Both the position numbers and the translations under genes were made by a program. A stretch of 27,627 nucleotides of DNA from an uncultured Phycisphaerales bacterium (lineage in GTDB: Bacteria; Planctomycetota; Phycisphaerae; UBA1845; CAIVHJ01): NCBI GenBank assembly GCA_903905665.1, contig CAIVHJ010000262.1:1-27627 (forward strand), read 5' to 3'. Every line of letters begins with the position of its first letter. Position 1 is the stretch's first letter. Below the pieces are notes generated by a model. The model was not told the DNA's origin and did no database searches. It saw only the letters and a list, made by a program, of their open reading frames with translations. Of this stretch, positions 22,904-27,627 are shown piece after piece.

Positions 22904-22925
22904 TGGTGGGCATTGCCCACCCTAC
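22904..22925 (-). repeat. REP hairpin, right flank of the transposase
   Basis: Reading the minus strand, GTAG is followed by GGTGGGC, an AAT loop and GCCCACC: the same unit as 22267-22288, inverted. After it, TGACTACTGACTATTGCG and TCGGATTTCGGATGGCGG phrases (22926-22970) continue the non-coding stretch up to 23062. Confidence 0.8.
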
Positions 22926-23062
22926 TGACTACTGACTATTGCGAAACTCGGATTTCGGATGGCGGAATGATAAATTGGCGGGTAGCGGTACCCAAACGAA
23001 ATTTACTCGGTTCATGATACAATGGAGTATATGACATCGTGTAGCCGTGGAGGTGAATTCTC

Positions 23063-23299
23063 ATGCCGGAAGTGTTCCGTAAAGAAGGTTATGTTTTTTT
23101 CTTTTATAGCAACGAGAATCGTGAACCTATACACGTACATGTCCGCCGAGCGGGTGGGTCCGCCAAGTTCTGGATGGAACCGGTCGAACTCGATTTCGCC
23201 AGTGGTTTGAAGACTGCGGAAATCACCCGCGCGGAACAATTGGTGATTGAACATGCAGAGTTGATCAGGAGTAAGTGGCATGAAGCATTTGGTACTTGA
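23063..23299 (+). CDS. DUF4160 family small protein
   Basis: The 78-residue protein matches DUF4160: GYVFFFYSNENREPIHVHVRR with the conserved His-x-His pair (IHVHV, about residues 23-27), then GGSAKFWMEPVEL and a C-terminal helix (EITRAEQLVIEHAELIRSKWHEAF). GGAGGTG at about 23048-23054 is a strong ribosome site. It overlaps the DUF2442 gene by 20 bases. The two families are very often encoded side by side and have been suspected of forming a toxin-antitoxin-like pair, but I know of no settled function. The pair sits in accessory patch 2. TACAAT at 23018 is a possible -10. Confidence 0.85.
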   Translation: MPEVFRKEGYVFFFYSNENREPIHVHVRRAGGSAKFWMEPVELDFASGLKTAEITRAEQLVIEHAELIRSKWHEAFGT

Positions 23300-23534
23300 G
23301 TTGCAATACAAAGCGGTCAAAGCCTGGGCTGAGAAAGGACAGGTCTGCATCCAGCTGGAGGATGGTCGTGAGATTCGTTTTCCAGCATCCAAGAACCGTC
23401 GCTTGGCAGGTGGCACGCCGCAACAGTTGGGCCATATCGAGATTATTTGCGGCGGGACCGGACTGCACTGGCCGGATTTGGATGAGGATTTGTCCATCAT
23501 CGGCATCCTTGAAGGAAGATTCGGACAAGACTGA
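23280..23534 (+). CDS. DUF2442 family small protein
   Basis: This 84-residue beta-rich protein has the DUF2442 pattern: a charged strand pair, VCIQLEDGREIRFPASKNRRLAGGTPQQLGHIEIICGGTGLHWPDLDEDLSIIGILEGRFG. The ..GLHWPDLDEDLSI.GIL.G ending is diagnostic. AGGAG at 23266-23270 inside the upstream gene, and the 20-base overlap, show translational coupling with the DUF4160 gene. DUF2442 resembles an N-terminal clamp domain fused to DNA-binding parts in some proteins, but no DNA-binding motif is present here. Function unknown; a two-component module with its neighbour is likely. Confidence 0.87.
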   Translation: MKHLVLELQYKAVKAWAEKGQVCIQLEDGREIRFPASKNRRLAGGTPQQLGHIEIICGGTGLHWPDLDEDLSIIGILEGRFGQD

Positions 23535-23594
23535 GCATGCGCCAGTGCGTTTGCCCAAAAGGGCGAGTAATCGTTGATTAGGAGTTAATGCCTT

Positions 23595-24731
23595 ATGAAA
23601 TACTGGATTGATCTTTTTACGGGTACGACTTGGGCAGAATTCCGCAGTGCTGGAGCAAGCGTCAGTGGTTTTCAGAATCGCATGAGGAATACAGTATCCA
23701 AGGTTTCAACGGGCGACGTACTCCTTTGCTATCTGACAGGAGTGAAGCATTGGGTTGGGGCTTTAGAAGTTCTTGGACCAAGTGAAGACAAGAAAAAGAT
23801 TTGGTCGTTCACTGATTTCCCCATACGGTTGTCCGTCAAGCCCATTGTCATGCTTGACCCTGAGCACGGCGTACCAATGGAGGAGCTATGAGGAAAAGTT
23901 AGTTTCTACCAAAACTTGAATGACAAAGGTAAGTATAAAGGAATTGTACGTCGCAGCCCATTCGTGCTGGATCAACACGATGCCGAGATAATTTTTCAAC
24001 TGTTGTCAGAAGCGGTTAAAAACCCCACACTTCACCCCGTTGACCAGAAGAAGTTGAACCGAAAACCGTTTTTTTCTGCTGAACGGAAAGAGGGGAAAAA
24101 ATCAATCAAAACCATTGTCAGCATTCCCGGACCAGAACCTGTCATCGAGGAAACAGAATCCACGGTTCAATTGGAAAGTGCTGAAAGTATCTTGAAATCC
24201 CATACGGAAGTGCAGTACCGACTCCTGCAGGTGGGTTCAGATATGGGTTTTGATGTATGGGTGGCCCGGAATGATCGCGGCAAAGCATTTGATGGGGTGC
24301 CGTTTTCAAGTATACCGAACATTGTTGATGAACTACCGACACAATTTAATGAGGCTACCAACAAGACCATTGAACTAATTGACGTCCTTTGGTTGAAAGG
24401 AAACTCAATCGTAGCTGCTTTTGAAGTAGAGTGCACGACATCAATTTATTCTGGTTTGCTGCGAATGAGTGACCTCCTTGCCCTGCAACCCAACCTCAAG
24501 ATCAAACTTTTCATTGTTGCACCGGATGAGAGACAGAATAAGGTTGAACAAGAGATATTGAGACCATCATTTATGTTTCGAGAACCTCCATTGGCCGATC
24601 TCTGTGGTTTTCTTCCAATTTCCAAGTTGATGGAGAAGATCGAGGGAGTGAAGAAGCTCGGGCTCACGTCCTCTCTCAAACCAGACTTCGTTGATCTGAT
24701 GGCAGAATACTTTAATGCAGAAGAGGAATGA
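23595..24731 (+). pseudogene. EVE-domain + PD-(D/E)XK restriction-like gene split by an in-frame TGA
   Basis: One continuous frame of 378 codons is broken only by TGA at 23889-23891 (codon 99). Codons 1-98 encode most of an EVE-like domain (KYWIDLFTGTTWAEF, GDVLLCYLTGVKHWVGALEVLG). The stop falls inside the expected continuation GVPMEEL-stop-GKVSFYQN, and the frame resumes without shift. The C-terminal part has a PD-(D/E)XK-like core: E205 (HTEVQYRLL), D263 (ELIDVLWL) and E277-V-E279 (AAFEVECTTSIYSGLLRMSDL). EVE domains can read modified bases, so the full protein would suggest modification-dependent restriction. A TTG at 23916 could restart translation of the nuclease half, with GAGGAAAAG about 18 bases away. 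Neighbouring genes use TGA as a normal stop, so recoding is unlikely. A sequencing error cannot be excluded. Confidence 0.75.
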
Positions 24732-24802
24732 TTTATTAAGGTAGTGTGGTCGGGTGAACGCATTCCCCAAAAGAACTGCGGTCGGGTGGCCCTGTCGGTG
24801 TG

Positions 24803-24822
24803 CCACTGCTCTTGAGCAGTGG
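24803..24822. repeat. Perfect hairpin CCACTGCTC-TT-GAGCAGTGG
   Basis: A 9-bp perfect stem with a TT loop lies 70 bases after the EVE-nuclease frame, inside the 290-bp non-coding stretch before nadE. It is preceded by GTGGCCCTGTCGGTGTG. It belongs to the class of REP-like dispersed palindromes. No T tract follows, so a terminator is not supported. Confidence 0.6.
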
Positions 24823-24905
24823 TGTTCCATCACGCTTTGGGTTTTGCCCTTAATCCTCAATTCCCTCCTGCGATGGAGACACAAAGCTCCAGCTTTGTGA
24901 TCCGG

Positions 24906-24968
24906 CCATTTTCCATTTTTAATTTTCAATTTCTTTGCGCCCCTGCGTGCTCTGCGGTCTCTGTGGTA
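24906..24968 (-). repeat. Inverted copy of the AATTGAAAATG + CACAGAG composite repeat
   Basis: CCATTTTCCATTTTTAATTT, TCAATTTC, then TTTGCGCCCCTGCGTGCTC and TGCGGTCTCTGTGGTA repeat the pair of phrases at 19820-19890 in the opposite orientation. An open frame reads through into nadE, but this part is repeat DNA, not coding. Confidence 0.6.
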
Positions 24969-25006
24969 GAGATTTGCATGCGTTTCCACTCTTGATCCAT
25001 CCACGT

Positions 25007-25012
25007 TACAAT
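25007..25012 (+). promoter_or_regulatory. Possible -10 element of nadE
   Basis: TACAAT lies ten bases before ATG 25022. TTTCCA at 24983-24988 is an imperfect -35 with an 18-base spacer. If real, transcription would start within a few bases of the ATG, giving a nearly leaderless mRNA. This fits the absence of a Shine-Dalgarno site. Confidence 0.35.
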
Positions 25013-25021
25013 TTGGATGTT

Positions 25022-26851
25022 ATGAAGATCGTACTGGCCCAGTTGAATCCGATCGTGGGTGATTTTGCCGGCAATGTCGCCAAGGCGATCGAATCCATCC
25101 GGCACGCCCGGCGAAATGGGGCCGATCTTGTGGTCTTGCCGGAATTGTTCACGTTTGGTTATCCGCCGCGCGACTTGCTGCTGCGTCAGGATTTGGTTGA
25201 ACAAAATCTCGCCGCCGTGCATGAAATTGCTGAAGCCTGCAACCGAATCGCCGCCGTGGTCGGATACGTGGAAAAAAACGACAGCGGAAAAGGTTTGCCT
25301 CTTTACAATGCGGCGGCTTTTTGCCGCGACGGACGAATCGTCAGCCGACACTACAAGGCTCTCCTTCCCAACTACGATGTCTTTGACGAACGACGCTATT
25401 TTGAACCGGCTCACGAAATCCATCCGTGCGACTGGACGACCTCCGACGGCTCGCCATTCAAAATGGGAATCACGATCTGCGAGGATTTGTGGAACGATCA
25501 GCAGTTCATCGACCAGTGGTGGTACGAGTTCGATCCGATCGAACGGCTCGGACGGTGCGACCTGGACGTCCTGATCAACATTTCGGCTTCTCCGTTTTGG
25601 ATGGGCAAACAACAGCAGCGACTCGCGATCTTCTCCCGACAGGTCCGCCAATACGGATTCCCGCTGGTTTATGTCAATCAGGTAGGTGGAAACGACGAAC
25701 TCATTTTCGACGGCGCCAGTTTTGTGCTGGATTCTCAGGGGCGCCTCGTCGCACAGGCGCGCGCCTTTGAGGAAGATCATCTTGTCGTGGACCTGAATCG
25801 GCTGGAAGACAAACCCGCCGCACCCCTCAGTCCTCAGTCCTCAGCCCTCAGTCCTGACTCTTCAGTCCTCAATCCTCAGTCCTCAGTCCTGTGTCTTAAT
25901 TCCTCAGTCCTCAGTCCTCAGCCCTCAGTCCTGATTACCCCCTATCCCGATGAAATCGACAGCGCCATCGAGGCGCTCGTGTTGGGCACGCGGGATTACG
26001 TGCAAAAATGTGGTTTCAAGGAAGTCGTGCTGGGTCTGTCGGGCGGGATTGATTCAGCCGTAACCGCCGTAATCGCCGCACGGGCACTGGGCCCCTCCGC
26101 CGTGCACAGTGTCGCCATGCCGTCGCGCTTCAGCTCCGATCACAGCCTGAACGATGCGAAAACTCTGGCGCAAAATTTGGGCATCGATTTCCAAGTCATT
26201 CCGATTCACGAAATGCACGAAGTATCCGAGCGCGTGATGAAACCGCATTTCGGCGGACGAACTCCCGACGTCACCGAGGAAAACATGCAAGCCCGGATTC
26301 GGGGCCAGATTCTGATGGCGTTGTCGAATAAATTCGGGTGGTTGCTGCTGACGACCGGAAACAAAAGCGAATTGGCCGTGGGTTACTGCACTTTGTATGG
26401 GGATATGTGCGGCGGTTTGGCGGTCATCAGCGACGTAGCCAAAACGACGATTTATGCCGTCGCCCGTCGATTGAACGAACAGGCGGGTTCTCCGTTGATT
26501 CCGGAAAACTCGCTGACCAAGGCGCCCTCCGCCGAACTCAAACCCGATCAAACCGATCAGGATTCGCTCCCGCCCTACGATGTGCTGGACGAAATTCTGC
26601 ACCGTTATGTGGAGCGATTGGAATCTCCGGCCCAGATGATCGAAGCCGGTTTTGATCAACGACTCGTGCTCGACGTCGTACGCAAAGTGGACTTGAACGA
26701 ATACAAACGCCGACAGGCTGCTCAAGGCCTCAAGATTACCGCCCGGGCCTTTGGCGTGGGTTGGCGCCGACCCATCGCCGCTCGATTCAATCCTACCCCC
26801 GCTCCCCCTCAACCAACACCCAACACCCAAAACCTAACACCTGAAACCTGA
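25022..26851 (+). CDS. nadE: Glutamine-dependent NAD+ synthetase with repeat-filled linker
   Basis: The 609-residue enzyme makes NAD+ from deamido-NAD+, ATP and glutamine. The N-terminal nitrilase-type glutaminase has the E41 (LPELFTFGYPPRD), K112 (HYKALLPNYDVFDERRYF) and C153 (ITICEDLW) triad. The C-terminal synthetase has the pyrophosphate loop LGLSGGIDSAVTAV (338-350), TGNKSELAVGYCTLYGDM, and a closing KITARAFGVGWRRPIA. Between them, residues 269-303 are five LSPQSSV-like heptapeptides absent from ordinary homologues. After residue 590 a Pro/Thr/Asn tail (PTPAPPQPTPNTQNLTPET) is also made of repeat DNA. ATG 25022 (MKIVLAQLNPIVGD) is the family start; the open frame back to 24935 is repeat DNA. 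No ribosome site is evident. All catalytic residues seen are intact, so activity is expected. Confidence 0.95.
   Translation: MKIVLAQLNPIVGDFAGNVAKAIESIRHARRNGADLVVLPELFTFGYPPRDLLLRQDLVEQNLAAVHEIAEACNRIAAVVGYVEKNDSGKGLPLYNAAAFCRDGRIVSRHYKALLPNYDVFDERRYFEPAHEIHPCDWTTSDGSPFKMGITICEDLWNDQQFIDQWWYEFDPIERLGRCDLDVLINISASPFWMGKQQQRLAIFSRQVRQYGFPLVYVNQVGGNDELIFDGASFVLDSQGRLVAQARAFEEDHLVVDLNRLEDKPAAPLSPQSSALSPDSSVLNPQSSVLCLNSSVLSPQPSVLITPYPDEIDSAIEALVLGTRDYVQKCGFKEVVLGLSGGIDSAVTAVIAARALGPSAVHSVAMPSRFSSDHSLNDAKTLAQNLGIDFQVIPIHEMHEVSERVMKPHFGGRTPDVTEENMQARIRGQILMALSNKFGWLLLTTGNKSELAVGYCTLYGDMCGGLAVISDVAKTTIYAVARRLNEQAGSPLIPENSLTKAPSAELKPDQTDQDSLPPYDVLDEILHRYVERLESPAQMIEAGFDQRLVLDVVRKVDLNEYKRRQAAQGLKITARAFGVGWRRPIAARFNPTPAPPQPTPNTQNLTPET
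25826..25930 (+). repeat. CTCAGTC minisatellite encoding five heptapeptides inside nadE
   Basis: A degenerate CTCAGTC 7-mer array fills these bases. Three 7-mers make 21 bp, so the translated product repeats every seven residues five times: LSPQSSA, LSPDSSV, LNPQSSV, LCLNSSV, LSPQPSV. The array keeps the frame of both flanking enzyme domains. Confidence 0.9.
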
Positions 26852-26855
26852 CGCC
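26810..26855 (+). repeat. AACACCC/AACACCTGA phrase repeat over the end of nadE
   Basis: A degenerate array (CAACCAACACCCAACACCC, then AAAACCTAACACCTGAAACC) spells the last 14 codons and stop of nadE and continues a few bases beyond. It probably replaced the original stop region. Confidence 0.65.
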
Positions 26856-26916
26856 TCACCTCGAACCCAGCTGACGGCTCATACTTCACGGATTCTTCTT
26901 CCCATTTCAGCATTCA

Positions 26917-26966
26917 TCATTCCGAATTCCGCATTCTCTTCGCTGCCCGCTGCCCGCTGTCGGCTT
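26917..26966 (-). repeat. GCGGAATTCGG and GCAGCGGGCAGC phrase repeats
   Basis: Read on the minus strand, CCGACAGCGGGCAGCGGGC is followed by AGAGAATGCGGAATTCGGAATG. These are inverted relatives of 21349-21377 and of the GTAGCCAACAGCCGGTAGCC phrase at 5491-5515. They overlap the 3' end of the uncharacterised gene. Confidence 0.5.
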
Positions 26967-27579
26967 CCTTTTCGCCTCCACTAGCGGCCGGCTTCGTTTC
27001 CGCCTCCTTGGTTTGCGGATTGATCGCCACACCGTAAATTCCGCGTATCACGTCAGGAAATCGCTCCGACAACGGCCTCCCCGCCGTCTTCTCTTCCGAA
27101 TTACTATCAGCGGATACGACGCATCGTTTCGCCTTCAAATTCACCACCCGCTCATTCAGCAGTATCCGACGCTGCTCCGCCAACACCTTCGACAACCGCA
27201 CCAGATCCTCCGTCGTCGCTTGCGAATCACCCAGCGCCTCCACAACTCTCGAAATCAGCAGCAGCACCGCCGAATTCGCTCGCCCCTTCACGGATTCCTT
27301 CTTCTTCGCAATCGGCTCGACAATCATCTGCGCCACTTCCCCCGTCGCCTTCAATCGTTCCCCCCATCCCGTGTGCCGCGCATAAATCTTGAATCGCCTC
27401 CGCGTCACCCCCTTCCCCCCAAGTCCGAAATGCTCAAATATCTCCCGAACGCTTTCAAGACCTTTCGGCCGCACACGCAACGCCTCGTCCACTTCTTTTT
27501 GAACCGCCGGCTCAAGCCCAAGATTCGGGCAATTGCTGTGTATCTCTTCATTCGTCTGTACTGGTTTTTCGTTCCGCAT
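26917..27579 (-). CDS. Uncharacterised protein, weak resemblance to Mu gp27-like (DUF3486) proteins
   Basis: The 220-residue product is soluble and helical. A likely helix-turn-helix-like segment (SVREIFEHFGLGGKGVTRRRFKIYARHTGW, about 45-75) precedes long amphipathic helices (LKATGEVAQMIVEPIAKKKE, AVLLLISRVVEALGD, TTEDLVRLSKVLAEQRRILLNERV). A small DNA-recognition domain followed by a helical region ending in a conserved Arg/Lys helix recalls DUF3486/Mu gp27 or small-terminase-like proteins, but the match is weak. No other phage gene is in the window. AAGGGA six bases before ATG 27579 decides the start; GTG 27597 is an alternative. The last roughly 15 codons (EADSGQRAAKRMRNSE) are written by AGCGGGCAGCGGGC and GCGGAATTCGG phrase repeats, so the C-terminus seems to have been extended by repeat DNA. 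Confidence 0.55.
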   Translation of the reverse strand: MRNEKPVQTNEEIHSNCPNLGLEPAVQKEVDEALRVRPKGLESVREIFEHFGLGGKGVTRRRFKIYARHTGWGERLKATGEVAQMIVEPIAKKKESVKGRANSAVLLLISRVVEALGDSQATTEDLVRLSKVLAEQRRILLNERVVNLKAKRCVVSADSNSEEKTAGRPLSERFPDVIRGIYGVAINPQTKEAETKPAASGGEKEADSGQRAAKRMRNSE

Positions 27580-27627
27580 CCCAAATCCCTTATTCACTCT
27601 TCCTAATCCGAACTCCTAAACTCCTGA

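Noticed and set aside
23022..23210. Plus-strand frame starting ATGGAGTATATGACATCG
   Set aside because: It overlaps the DUF4160 gene in another frame, has no ribosome site and matches no family.
23889..23891. TGA as selenocysteine or reassigned codon
   Set aside because: Other genes in the window (hpt, the EVE frame itself, the ABC permease) end normally at TGA. No SECIS-like hairpin was evident, and the surrounding family position does not suggest a redox residue.
25826..25930. Possible CRISPR array
   Set aside because: The repeats are 7-bp degenerate units without unique spacers, lie inside the nadE frame, and have no cas genes nearby.

Overview
The window looks like chromosomal DNA of a planctomycete or a close relative in the PVC group. 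This is inferred from gene content: a giant double-FHA coiled-coil protein, a split glycine decarboxylase subunit, a DUF4416 protein beside a WecA-type enzyme, paired STAS proteins, and many short phrase-like intergenic repeats. No rRNA, tRNA or CRISPR array was seen. Housekeeping genes of moderate-to-high GC alternate with two accessory, partly decayed and more AT-rich patches.

Layout. Positions 90-867 hold two STAS-domain genes. Positions 868-3643 form accessory patch 1. A membrane-anchored zinc-ribbon/DUF4041/GIY-YIG nuclease resembling the anti-phage protein SNIPE sits between the leftover N-terminal and C-terminal ends of a type IIG restriction-modification gene. A transposase remnant and a palindromic MITE-like element follow. 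Positions 3644-6362 (minus) carry a CPBP-type membrane protease and a DevC/MacB-like permease with its ATPase. Positions 6568-7721 (plus) hold hpt and an overlapping PH-domain membrane protein. Positions 7737-11740 (minus) form an overlapping envelope-polysaccharide operon: DUF4416, a WecA/MraY-like transferase, and an O-antigen-ligase-like protein with a TPR tail. Positions 12133-16725 encode a 1530-residue double-FHA coiled-coil protein. proS (minus), a YhaM-like HD exoribonuclease and gcvPA follow.

Positions 21314-25021 form accessory patch 2. It contains an AT-rich tail-anchored orphan, a REP-associated transposase bracketed by inverted REP hairpins, a DUF4160/DUF2442 pair, and an EVE-PD-(D/E)XK restriction-like gene split by one in-frame TGA. 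The window ends with nadE, whose interdomain linker contains five heptapeptide repeats made of intergenic-type repeat DNA, and a minus-strand gene of uncertain, possibly phage-like, function.

The strongest biological story is anti-phage defence with turnover. An apparently intact SNIPE-like nuclease has taken the middle of a dead type IIG system, and a second, modification-dependent-looking nuclease has been knocked out or split by a stop codon. Small repeats and REP transposases are the likely agents of rearrangement.
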